The notes beneath the pieces were generated by a model. The model made no database searches, was not told the DNA's origin, and saw only the letters and a program-made list of their open reading frames with translations. From Planctomycetota bacterium (GTDB taxonomy: Bacteria > Planctomycetota > Phycisphaerae > UBA1845), in the NCBI GenBank assembly GCA_029558835.1, contig JAKQDH010000154.1, positions 1 through 64,000 of the forward strand: a stretch of DNA of 64,000 nucleotides, written 5' to 3'. Below are positions 18,278 through 28,749 of this stretch, one piece after another. A program made the position numbers and the translations under genes. Each line of letters opens with the position of its first letter. Position 1 is the first letter of the stretch.

Positions 18278-18958
18278 TCACGTGCCGCCTTGCTGCCATA
18301 GGCGCAGCAGCTCGCCCGGCGTGTACACGAGATGATCGGGGTGGGCCGCACGCAGGACCGACTCTTCGCGCAGGCCCCAGGTGCAGGCGACCGGGATCAT
18401 CCCCGCACGCCGGCCGGTCTCGATGTCGGTGTCGGAGTCGCCCACGAAGTACACTTCGTGCGGGGGGCGTTTCATCATCTGGGCAATGACCAGGGCCCGC
18501 GCCGGGTCGGGCTTCAGCGGGCGGTCGGCGCGCTCACCTTCGATATGTATAAAGCGCCAACGCTTCAACAAGGCGGCACAGATGCTCTGCGTGAACTCGT
18601 CCGGCTTGTTCGACAGCACGGCCAGCGGCACCCCCCGCCGCGTCAGTTCGTCGAGCACCGGCTCCAACCCGGAATACAGAGTCGTATGGTCAAGACAGTG
18701 CGCATGGTAGTGACCGCGGAAACCCGCGAGCAAGGCCAATACCAGGCGGTCGCGTTCGGCGGGAGCCACAGCGGGGTCGCTGACCTGGCGTAGTGACTCG
18801 GTAATCCCGCCGCCGACCGCCAGCCGGACCTGCTCCGGCGTCACGGGCGGCCGACCCGCCTGGGCCAGTGCGAAGTTCACCGACGCCGCGATGTCCGCGA
18901 GCGTGTCGCAGAGCGTGCCGTCCAAGTCGAAGATCGCGCCGCGTGGCCTGTCCTGCAT
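18278..18958 (-). CDS. gph: HAD-family phosphoglycolate phosphatase-like hydrolase
   Basis: This 226-residue HAD hydrolase has motif I FDLDGTLCDT (nucleophile Asp and acid/base Asp), a helical cap with VGGGITESL, motif II AVLSNKP, motif III Lys in RPLKPDP, and motif IV VGDSDTDIETGRRAGM. The cap and motifs fit phosphoglycolate phosphatase or related sugar-phosphate phosphatases. Its stop converges with the ParA gene 11 bases away. The GHMP kinase gene ends 28 bases upstream, so the two may form one leftward operon. Confidence 0.88.
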   Translation of the reverse strand: MQDRPRGAIFDLDGTLCDTLADIAASVNFALAQAGRPPVTPEQVRLAVGGGITESLRQVSDPAVAPAERDRLVLALLAGFRGHYHAHCLDHTTLYSGLEPVLDELTRRGVPLAVLSNKPDEFTQSICAALLKRWRFIHIEGERADRPLKPDPARALVIAQMMKRPPHEVYFVGDSDTDIETGRRAGMIPVACTWGLREESVLRAAHPDHLVYTPGELLRLWQQGGT

Positions 18959-18986
18959 GGTCGTTCCGCCTGGAGGGCGAGCCCCG

Positions 18987-20498
18987 TCAACCTCGTCCCG
19001 GCGGTTCGACCACGGTCACGCCGGACAGCAACGCTCCGCCCGTCGTTGCGCCGCCAATCACGCGCGGGGCGCGGCCGGTCTTCCGCTCAAAGGCGGTCAG
19101 CGCGGCACGCAGGGCCGCCTGGGCACGCTCGGTCGTCCGCAGCAGTACGACCACCACGCCTCCGCAGCCGTGGCCGGAAATGCGGGCCCCGTAGATGTCG
19201 GCATTCTCGCCATACTGGCGCAGGAGTGTTACGAGCCGGTCGGTCGTCACCGACCCCAGCCCACAGCGCTGCCCGTAGCTCCAGTGCGAGCCGTACAAGA
19301 CTTCGCCGGCCTGGGCCAGCGCGGCCGGGTCGTCCAGTCGAATCGCCCGCCGCAGACACTCGACAAACTGGTGGGCCCGGGCGTTCTCATAGATGTGGTG
19401 TTCCGTGCGTGAGCGCACCTTGTAGATGACATCGGGTTCCACCCGCGTCAGGCCGTCGTCCGTTTCGCCGAAGCGCTCAAGGAACTCCCGGCCCGGCAGC
19501 TTCGTCGGCAGGCGGTTGCGGTAGTGTTCGATATAGTCGTTGATGGACACCCGGGCGAGACAATGGTCGCTGGCGGGCCTGCGCCCGCCGCCGTGAGCGA
19601 GGATGCGTCCGATGAGGTGAGCGCCCATGCAGGCAGCCGTCCGCACGCGGCGCTGTTTCAACTCGACGTCCGCCGCCGCGCTCCCCGTATCCAGGCCGAC
19701 CAGCAGCACGTCATCGGGCAGGTGCGTGGTGCCCGCGACCTGCGGAGGCCGACAGCGAAACTGCATGAGCGTCGCCGGCTCTCCGACAAGCGCCGTGAAC
19801 GCTTCCGCGGGCCCGCCGACGCGCCGCAGCCATGCGCGCTCCACGCGTTCGGCCACCGCGGCGGCCGTCATGGGGTCGGGTCGGCGCCCAAAGGCGCCGG
19901 CGACTGCGGTCGTCACGGCCGCCGCCATCGCCCCCGGTGCCCCGACGTCGCTCAGACCCTCCAACTCGGAACCGACCGCAAGCGTCAGCCCGCGATCCAG
20001 ATGTTCAGTAACCCGCGCCCGCACCAGCTCGATGAGCGTGCCCAGCACACAGCACACCGTGTTCCCGCCGTCGGCAGGCAGGAGCGTACCCGCGCGCTCG
20101 GCCTCGAGCGGCACCCCCTCCGCCTGATACAAGGCGCTGAGCGGCCAGCAGTGCGTCGCGCGCGCAGCGCCGCCTCCGGCAGGGGCACCTACCAGGCGCA
20201 GTTGCCCGTCGTCGCGGCGCTCAGTCGCGACGCAGACGCACCCGCCGGCCGGCATGGTCAGGACCAACCCGCCGGTGTACTCGGCGCTGCCGCCCAGAAT
20301 CTCCAGTCGGCCGGGGGCACACGCCACCGCGGCCGCGCGTTGACGCGGGAGCCGAGCCAGCGTCTCAGCCACCACTCCGACGGCCGTCTCGCCCGGCGCC
20401 GTCGCGCCGCGCGCGGAGGACACCGTGGGCGCACACGCCGGCGCCGCCGTTTCCAGCGTGGCCCCCCGCATCGCCATGGTGTCCTGGTTCGCCGCCAT
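18987..20498 (-). CDS. GHMP kinase of the L-arabinokinase/galactokinase type
   Basis: This sugar-1-kinase has 503 residues from ATG 20498. The substrate motif reads APGRLEILGGSAEYTGG, the arrangement of plant L-arabinokinase (GGxADYSG) rather than galactokinase (IGEHTDYNGG). Further matches to that type are LEGLSDVGAPGAMAAAV as the ATP loop, HHIYENARAHQFVECL, GSHWSYGQRCGLGSVTTDRL and the C-terminal RISGHGCGGVVVVLL. It probably phosphorylates a monosaccharide at C1. The Ala/Thr-rich first 40 residues are atypical. It follows the nuclease gene by 23 bases. Confidence 0.85.
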   Translation of the reverse strand: MAANQDTMAMRGATLETAAPACAPTVSSARGATAPGETAVGVVAETLARLPRQRAAAVACAPGRLEILGGSAEYTGGLVLTMPAGGCVCVATERRDDGQLRLVGAPAGGGAARATHCWPLSALYQAEGVPLEAERAGTLLPADGGNTVCCVLGTLIELVRARVTEHLDRGLTLAVGSELEGLSDVGAPGAMAAAVTTAVAGAFGRRPDPMTAAAVAERVERAWLRRVGGPAEAFTALVGEPATLMQFRCRPPQVAGTTHLPDDVLLVGLDTGSAAADVELKQRRVRTAACMGAHLIGRILAHGGGRRPASDHCLARVSINDYIEHYRNRLPTKLPGREFLERFGETDDGLTRVEPDVIYKVRSRTEHHIYENARAHQFVECLRRAIRLDDPAALAQAGEVLYGSHWSYGQRCGLGSVTTDRLVTLLRQYGENADIYGARISGHGCGGVVVVLLRTTERAQAALRAALTAFERKTGRAPRVIGGATTGGALLSGVTVVEPPGRG

Positions 20499-20521
20499 TC
20501 GCCTGCCCTGTCCCGCGGGGG

Positions 20522-20920
20522 TCAGCACACTTCCTTCAACACGGATTCGTCAACGAGAATCGGCGTCTTGGTACCGGCACTGAGGGCGATGGCGTCGGAC
20601 GGCCGCGCGTCCACCTCGATCAACTCCCCATTGCGCCGGATGAGCAGACGGGCGAAGAAGGTCTGGTCCCGCAACTCGTTGATGATAATCTGCTCCAGTT
20701 TCCCGTCCAGGTGCTCGATGACGCTCATCATCAGGTCGTGCGTCATGGGCCGCGGCACGGGCACGCTCTTTGTCCGCCGATCGATCGCGTAGGCCTCGCT
20801 CAGCCCGATCAGGATGGGAAACGCCCGGTCTCCATCAACCTCGTGCAGGATGATCATCGACGCCTTCTCTTCGGGCGCATCGACGATGACGATCCGCGCC
20901 AACTGCATGGGCACCAACAT
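20522..20920 (-). CDS. Bifunctional nuclease family protein (BFN, DUF151)
   Basis: The 132-residue protein has the BFN-domain sequence: ILHEVDGDRAFPILIGLSEA, then a RPMTHDLM motif, the strand-turn segment IIINELRDQTFFARLLI and the closing VDARPSDAIALSAGTKTPI. Family members have been described with DNase/RNase activity in plants and occur widely in bacteria without a settled role. The start may be the ATG at 20920 or at 20908; neither has a clear Shine-Dalgarno sequence. It heads a likely leftward unit with the GHMP kinase and HAD genes. Confidence 0.9.
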   Translation of the reverse strand: MLVPMQLARIVIVDAPEEKASMIILHEVDGDRAFPILIGLSEAYAIDRRTKSVPVPRPMTHDLMMSVIEHLDGKLEQIIINELRDQTFFARLLIRRNGELIEVDARPSDAIALSAGTKTPILVDESVLKEVC

Positions 20921-21088
20921 ACCAGTATCTCGCCGGGCACGCGCCGACCGCTCCGGCGCGCGCCGCTCTACCTTCCTTTCCCCTGCCGACGGCGCACCGA
21001 TCCGCGCCGCATCCGGACATTATAGACGAACCGGTGCCCCCCGACACCGTCCCCCTTCGTCAACACGCTCCTGCGTGAGTCCCCTCGG

Positions 21089-21952
21089 TCAGCCGGCAGC
21101 GCCGAGCATGCTCCGCAACTTCCGCAGTTCGTCGGCCTCCATGCTCGTGCTGTGCTCGCCGGTGGGGAAGTCCCCGTCCTGAACGTCCTGGGCGTAGATG
21201 CGGAACGCATCCAGCAACACGTCATGCAGGTGGGCGTACTGCTTGACGGACCGCGGCGGGTGCCCCCCGCCGTAGCCCAACATGTCGTGCAGGACCACCA
21301 CGTGCCCGTCGCAGGCCGGTCCCGCCACACAGCCGATGACGGGCAACTCCGTCGACGAAGCGACGATTCCCGCTACCTCCGTCGGGACAGCCTCAAGCAG
21401 TAGGGCTACCGCCCCCGCCGACTCCATGATCTTGGCGTCCTCGATGATGCGGAGGGCATCCTCGGCGGAGCGACCCTGGACTCTGTACCCCCCCACGGTC
21501 TGAATCGACTGTGGCTTCAATCCAAGGTGGGCCATGACGGGAATGGTCGCGGCCGACATGGCCTCGACCGTGCGAGCAAGCCTGCGGTCCACCTCCACCT
21601 TGACGCAATCGCACCCTGCCTCAGCCATGAATCGCCCGGCGCTGCGAATGGCCGTCTCCGGCGAAACCTGATAGCTCAGGTAGGGCATGTCGCCAACCAG
21701 GTAGGCCGAGGGTGCCCCGCGCCGCACGGCCGAGGCGACCGTCACCAAGTGGTCCAGCGTCACCGGGAGCGTGCTCGAATGCCCCAGGATCACCTCACCA
21801 TAGGTGTCGCCCACCAGCAGGGAGTCCACGCGCGCCTCCTCCATGATTTGCGCGGTCAGGTAGTCGTAGCAGGTCAGCATGGTGATCTTCTGACCTTCGC
21901 GTTTCTTCGCCTGAAGCGTGCGGATGGTGACTTTGCCGCGGGTGGTTTCCAT
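21089..21952 (-). CDS. panB: 3-methyl-2-oxobutanoate hydroxymethyltransferase
   Basis: PanB makes ketopantoate from alpha-ketoisovalerate and methylene-tetrahydrofolate, the first committed step of pantothenate and CoA synthesis. The 287-residue product has the family motifs: KITMLTCYDYLTAQIMEEA, LVGDTYGEVILGHSSTLPV, VGDMPYLSYQ, the Glu/Lys pair around CVKVE, VMAHLGLKPQS, and VVVLHDMLG. ATG 21952 gives the normal N-terminus (METTRGKVTI); ATG 21964 is an alternative. The frame stays open upstream through repeat DNA that is not part of the gene. No other pan gene is near. Confidence 0.95.
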   Translation of the reverse strand: METTRGKVTIRTLQAKKREGQKITMLTCYDYLTAQIMEEARVDSLLVGDTYGEVILGHSSTLPVTLDHLVTVASAVRRGAPSAYLVGDMPYLSYQVSPETAIRSAGRFMAEAGCDCVKVEVDRRLARTVEAMSAATIPVMAHLGLKPQSIQTVGGYRVQGRSAEDALRIIEDAKIMESAGAVALLLEAVPTEVAGIVASSTELPVIGCVAGPACDGHVVVLHDMLGYGGGHPPRSVKQYAHLHDVLLDAFRIYAQDVQDGDFPTGEHSTSMEADELRKLRSMLGAAG

Positions 21953-22012
21953 CGCGCGCAGCATACGTCCGGCGCCCAGCCTTGACAAGCGACGGGAGCA
22001 AACGGGCCGCGG

Positions 22013-22054
22013 GATTGGCGATTGGTGATTGTCGACTGTCGAATGTCGGATGCC
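22013..22054. repeat. Heptamer array (GATTGTC family), six units
   Basis: Six 7-bp units begin with GATTGGC and GATTGGT and drift to GGATGCC. It is related to the arrays at 14489-14530 and 61723-61778. It lies between the divergent panB and hsp20 genes. Confidence 0.75.
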
Positions 22055-22234
22055 GGCGGCGGCAATGCGCCGCAGCGGTGGCCCAGACGTGGGCCCGCGA
22101 CCGGAGGCGGGGCACCGGCGGTTGACCCCCGCGGGAGCCGCCGGTAGAGTGGTTTCTCGCGCTGTGCCGCCGGTCGCATGTCTCCGGTTGGTTGCGCGGC
22201 GCGCGGGGTTTTCGCCTGCGCGGGAGGTGCTGCG

Positions 22235-22701
22235 ATGGCTGCCCGATTTGTGCCGGTACCGAACCCTCCCGCTTGCCCACTGGCAGCCGGTGAACCCGGG
22301 TTCGACGATCTGGCCGACGACGTCTGGTCGATGATGAATGAATGGGCGCAGCAGCACTTCTTCCACGCCCATACCCCCAAGGCCTGGCAGCCTCGTCTGA
22401 ACCTGTACGAAATGGCGGATCGCTATCTGGTCTGCGTTGAGCTGGCCGGCGTGCAGTGCAGCGACATCGACGTGCGTGTGGACGACGGGGTGCTGCATGT
22501 GCGCGGCGTTCGCCCGCGCCCCACGCCGCCCCAGGAAGACAAGTCGGTCAGCGTCCACGTGATGGAGATCGACTCCGGGCGGTTCCGCCGGCGGTTGTCA
22601 GTGCCGGCGGACGTGGACCTTACCGGGATCACGGCCCGGTATCATCAAGGGTATCTGTGGATCACGTTGCCGCGGGCGAGCGGCCCGCGCGCTGCCGAGC
22701 C

Positions 22702-22705
<4 letters not shown>
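22235..22705 (+). CDS. Small heat-shock protein, Hsp20 family
   Basis: The 156-residue product starts at ATG 22235 with GGAGGT six bases upstream. The alpha-crystallin domain (about residues 55-150) reads PRLNLYEMADRYLVCVELAG, VDDGVLHVRGVRP, GRFRRRLSVPADVDLTGITA and HQGYLWITLPR. This is an ATP-independent holdase. Its stop overlaps the lon start (ATGA), so chaperone and protease are co-translated, a sensible stress pairing. No CIRCE or other heat-shock operator was recognised upstream. Confidence 0.93.
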
Positions 22706-25236
<2,531 letters not shown>

Positions 25237-25317
25237 CGCTCGCGGTAGTGCTCCACCCTGTCTCGTCGATGAGTACCGCCGCGCGATGCAGGCCTGCGCG
25301 AGTGTAAGCATGCCCTC

Positions 25318-25465
25318 CGGGCCCGAGTGGAAACGACGGCCCCATCCGAGCCCGAGCGGGGAATGGCGATGAGCAAACGAAGGTGGGGCACGCGCGGCTG
25401 GACCCAGCTTGGGTGGAGTCATCAAGTGCAACCGCATTTGCCCCTCGCTTCCGCTTGGGCTCCGT
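25318..25465. repeat. Diverged inverted copies of the CGCTTCCGCTCGGGCTC motif
   Basis: GGGCCCGAGTGGAAACG (about 25319) and GAGCCCGAGCGGGGAATG (about 25348) resemble the reverse complement of the motif, and CCCTCGCTTCCGCTTGGGCTC (25442 on) is a forward copy. Together they fill most of the 258-bp gap between the convergent lon and methyltransferase genes. No gene is seen here. Confidence 0.5.
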
Positions 25466-25494
25466 CGTAGCGGTGCCGACGCGCACACGGTGAC

Positions 25495-26694
25495 TCACCG
25501 GAGGCGCAGCCAGAGAGCCTTCAAGTACGCCGATTCGGGACAGCGCGGGGAGACGGGGTGGTCGGCAGCAGCGCCGGCGGAATCAAGAAGCTGGGCCTCA
25601 CGGTCGGCCTGGCGCAGGGCGGCCAGCACCAGCCGCGTGAATTCCTCGCGCGCCAGCGCGCCACTGCACGAGCAAGTCAGCAGCAGCCCGCCCGGGCGCA
25701 CCAGGCCGGCCGCCAGCCGATTGAGATCGGCGTACTTGCGATCTCCCCCACCGGTGTCGTTGCGGCCGAAGATGAGCTTCGGCGGATCGAGCACGACCGC
25801 GTCAAACTGGCGGCGGTTCATCTGCATTTGCCGCATGTAGATGAAGGCATCGGCCTGCACGGTGTCGACGCGGACCTGATTCAGGTTCGCGTTGCGCCGG
25901 GCGAGTTCGACGGCTTCTTCGTCCAGGTCCACGCAGGTGGCGGCGCGGGCCTTGCCCAGCACCTTCGCGTACAGCCCGAAGCCGCCGGAGTAGCTGCACA
26001 GGTCGAGGACCTCCGCGTCGTTGACCATACCGGCGAAGCGCCGCCGGTTGTCCCGCTGGTCGCAGAAAAAGCCCGTCTTATGTCCCACGTCGAACTGCAC
26101 GCGGAAGCGCACGCCGTGCTCGGTGATGTTGACGGTCGCGGGTAGCTGCGGTGACTGCGAGCCCGGCGTGCGGAACGCCTCCTGTTCCTGCACGCGGTCA
26201 TCGACGTGCACGCGGTGATGCTGCGTCCCAACCAGCTCGTGCAACACGGGGAGCAGCTCGTCGAGGCGGCGCCACATGCCGAGGCTGAATACCTCGAGCG
26301 AGAGCACGTCAGCAAAGCGATCGACCACGAGGCCGCTCAGGTCGTCGCCTTCCGCGTGGACCAGCCGATACGCGTCGGTAACCGCGGGCAGGCCCAGCAA
26401 CCGCGTGCGCAGGTCCACCGCGCGGGCAAGCGTCTCCCGCCAGAAGGCGGCGTCAATCGGCTGGGGCGAGAAGTTCAGCATGCGCAGCGTCAGGGCGGAG
26501 CGCGGGTTGTACAGTCCATGGCCGAACAGTTGGCCGTGCTTGTCGTATACGGTCACGCAATCGCCCGGCTGGGCATCGGGCGAAGCGACCTGCATCATCT
26601 TCTGGTAGATGAAGGTGTGGAAGGCCGCGGAGCGCAGCTCAACCCAGGGCGTGGCGCGGGGGGCAGCGGCAGCGGGTCCGGCGGTATCCGACAT
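25495..26694 (-). CDS. Class I SAM-dependent rRNA methyltransferase, RlmI-like
   Basis: The 399-residue product has an N-terminal PUA-like domain (AQPGDCVTVYDKHGQLFGHG, then YNPRSALTLRML), a linker with HKTGFFCDQRDNRR, and the methyltransferase fold with motif I VLDLCSYSGGFGLYA, an acidic loop CVDLDEEAVELARRNANLN and the DPPK catalytic motif in FDAVVLDPPKLIFG. The family methylates C5 of a cytosine in 23S rRNA. ATG 26694 starts the native N-terminus; the frame remains open upstream into a repeat. It converges with lon. Confidence 0.92.
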   Translation of the reverse strand: MSDTAGPAAAAPRATPWVELRSAAFHTFIYQKMMQVASPDAQPGDCVTVYDKHGQLFGHGLYNPRSALTLRMLNFSPQPIDAAFWRETLARAVDLRTRLLGLPAVTDAYRLVHAEGDDLSGLVVDRFADVLSLEVFSLGMWRRLDELLPVLHELVGTQHHRVHVDDRVQEQEAFRTPGSQSPQLPATVNITEHGVRFRVQFDVGHKTGFFCDQRDNRRRFAGMVNDAEVLDLCSYSGGFGLYAKVLGKARAATCVDLDEEAVELARRNANLNQVRVDTVQADAFIYMRQMQMNRRQFDAVVLDPPKLIFGRNDTGGGDRKYADLNRLAAGLVRPGGLLLTCSCSGALAREEFTRLVLAALRQADREAQLLDSAGAAADHPVSPRCPESAYLKALWLRLR

Positions 26695-26728
26695 GGGCGG
26701 GAGTATACCGTCGGCTGAGTAGCTGCAC

Positions 26729-26886
26729 ACAAACGGGAGACCGATGGGTACGCCCGGGTGGCATGGCCAAGCGCAGCGCCGCCATGCCCTTACTCCGACG
26801 AGCGACTGCCACGGCAGCATGCCGGCGCCTTCGGCTTGAGCATGCCACCCGGCGGTCATGGCACCCAGCGGGTATCCCATTGGCGT
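26729..26886. repeat. Composite palindromic repeat, copy 2
   Basis: The core is 26757-26849, from GGTGGCATGGCCAAGCGCAG to CTTGAGCATGCCACC, in the same orientation as copy 1. Diverged outer arms (CAAACGGGAGACC to the left, GGTATCCCATTGG to the right) are visible. It sits between the divergent methyltransferase and MFS genes. Confidence 0.8.
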
Positions 26887-26942
26887 GGCCGGGCGGGCGG
26901 GACGTTGACAGGCTGCCGGCGGGGTCTATGGTACGCCACCCT

Positions 26943-28352
26943 ATGTCGCCTACTCGATCACCCAGCCAGTTGCGGCGGAACCTGTGCGCCTGCGTCGGCG
27001 ACGGCACGGCGTGCAGCGTCATGATGGGGACGGGCGAGACGTACCTGCCGGCGTTCGTGCTGGCGGTGGGGCTGGGGGAGATCCTGGCCGGGCTGGCGAG
27101 CACGCTGCCGCTGCTGGCCGGTGCGGTGCTGCAATTGGCTTCGCCGTTCCTGGTGCGGCGTCTGCGGTCGCACAAGCGCTGGGTGGTGCTGAGCGCAACG
27201 ATTCAGGCGGTGAACTTTCTGCCGCTGATGTGGGCGGCGTGGCGGGGAAGCATCTCGGGACCGGGGGTGTTGCTGCTGGCGACGGTGTACTGGGCGGCCG
27301 GCATGGGTACGACGCCGGCGTGGAACACCTGGATCGGACGGCTGGTGCCGCAACGTCTGCGGGCGCGGTTCTTCGCGCGGCGGACGCGGACGACGCAGAT
27401 CGCGATGCTGGCGGCAGTGCTCGGCGCGGGCGGGCTGCTGAACGTGATGGACGCGCGCGGGCAGGCACTGCACGGATTCGGGCTGGTGTTTCTGGCAGCG
27501 GCCGTGTTTCGACTGGTGTCGGTGACGTTCCTGAGCATGCATACGGAGCCGGCGGCCGGGGCCGGGGTCGCCCGGAGCGTCTCGCCGCGGGTGTTGCTCG
27601 AACAGCCGCGCCATGCCGGCGTGCGGTTGCTGGTGTACATGCTGGCCGTGCAGATGATGGCGCAGATGGCGGCGCCGTATTTCACGTCATACATGGTGGG
27701 GGAGTTGCGGCTGGCGTACGTCCATTACACGCTGCTGCTGGCCGCGTTTTACGTCGCCAAGATCATGATGCTGCCGGCTTTGGGGCGGCTGGCGCGGCGG
27801 TTCGGGACGCGGCGGCTGTTGTGGCTGGGGGGGTGGGGGATCGTCCCGATGGCGGGGTTATGGGCGGTGTCGAGCGCGGTGCCGTACCTGGTGGGCGTGC
27901 AGTTGCTGGGCGGGGTGGCGTGGGCGGCGTATGAACTGGCGACGTTCCTGATGCTGTTTGAGACGATCGCCGAGGAAGAGCGCACCAGCATGCTGACGAT
28001 CTACAACGTCGGGCATGCGTTGGCCACGGTTACCGGGTCGGCGGCCGGCGCGGTGCTGCTGCATCTGGCCGGGGAGGACCGGGCGGCGTATCTGCTGCTG
28101 TTTCTGCTATCGACGGGTGGGCGGCTGCTCATTCTGCCGCTGCTGTGGCGGGTGGTAGAGGTGCCGGCCGTGGCGGTGCCGATCGGCATTCGCGCGGTGA
28201 GCGACCGGTTGGTGGAGGGCCCCGTGGACGTGCCGATCCTGGCGAGCATTCCGCACGCGCCCGCGGAGCAGCCGGCCCGGCCGGCGACGCCGGGAACGGA
28301 ACGCACGGGGAACACCGGCGGCACGACGCCGGGAACGCAGTCGGGGGCGTAA
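26943..28352 (+). CDS. MFS-type membrane transporter
   Basis: This is an integral membrane protein of about 469 residues with eleven to twelve hydrophobic segments and short basic loops such as RRLRSHKRW and LARRFGTRRL, the pattern of major facilitator transporters. The N-terminal MMGTGETYLPAFVLAVGLGE and the mid-protein TSYMVGELRLAYVHY fit an MFS family common in planctomycetes with no known substrate. The C-terminal 60 residues are a hydrophilic Pro/Thr-rich tail. The start is uncertain: ATG 26943 is preferred over ATG 26928, and the open frame upstream is repeat DNA. It could serve the sugar uptake genes downstream, but a repeat-filled gap separates them. Confidence 0.85.
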   Translation: MSPTRSPSQLRRNLCACVGDGTACSVMMGTGETYLPAFVLAVGLGEILAGLASTLPLLAGAVLQLASPFLVRRLRSHKRWVVLSATIQAVNFLPLMWAAWRGSISGPGVLLLATVYWAAGMGTTPAWNTWIGRLVPQRLRARFFARRTRTTQIAMLAAVLGAGGLLNVMDARGQALHGFGLVFLAAAVFRLVSVTFLSMHTEPAAGAGVARSVSPRVLLEQPRHAGVRLLVYMLAVQMMAQMAAPYFTSYMVGELRLAYVHYTLLLAAFYVAKIMMLPALGRLARRFGTRRLLWLGGWGIVPMAGLWAVSSAVPYLVGVQLLGGVAWAAYELATFLMLFETIAEEERTSMLTIYNVGHALATVTGSAAGAVLLHLAGEDRAAYLLLFLLSTGGRLLILPLLWRVVEVPAVAVPIGIRAVSDRLVEGPVDVPILASIPHAPAEQPARPATPGTERTGNTGGTTPGTQSGA

Positions 28353-28652
28353 CCGCGCGGTGGCCGTACTTGACCGCGCCGCACCGACGCCTGAGTATGC
28401 CCGGCGATGCGGCACCCTCAAGCTTACCCGTACGTGAGGCGGTCAGCGCCGCAGGCGCAAGCCTGCGGACACGGACGACCACTGACGCAGCGCGGGTCTT
28501 CGGCGTCGTGCCGTTGCACAGGCATGAGAGCAGCCACATGCTTGCCCCGGCGGCGCATGCCTGCCCACGACAGGGGTCCCCGGAAGGCATGGTACCTCCA
28601 CGCGCCCTCCATGGCGTCGCTGAATAGCTCCCCACGAGTGGGACACTGTGAG

Positions 28653-28749
28653 GGTGGCATGCCCAAGCCGAAGGCGCCGGCATGCTGCTACAGGTGGGAC
28701 CGTCGGGCACGTGACACAGCATGGCGGCGCTCCGTTTGGCCATGCCACC
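28653..28749. repeat. Composite palindromic repeat, copy 3 (inverted orientation)
   Basis: The core reads from GGTGGCATGCCCAAGCCG (28653) to CTTTGGCCATGCCACC?-type end at 28749, so it is inverted relative to copies 1 and 2. The right outer arm GGTTTCCCCTGT follows at about 28764. The only in-frame ATG near the start of the sugar-binding protein gene lies inside this repeat. Confidence 0.8.

Noticed and set aside
26757..26849. Short peptides read through the palindromic repeat (e.g. MAKRSAAM and PKPKAPAC)
   Set aside because: They recur wherever the repeat does and in different frames, so they reflect the DNA element rather than a gene family.
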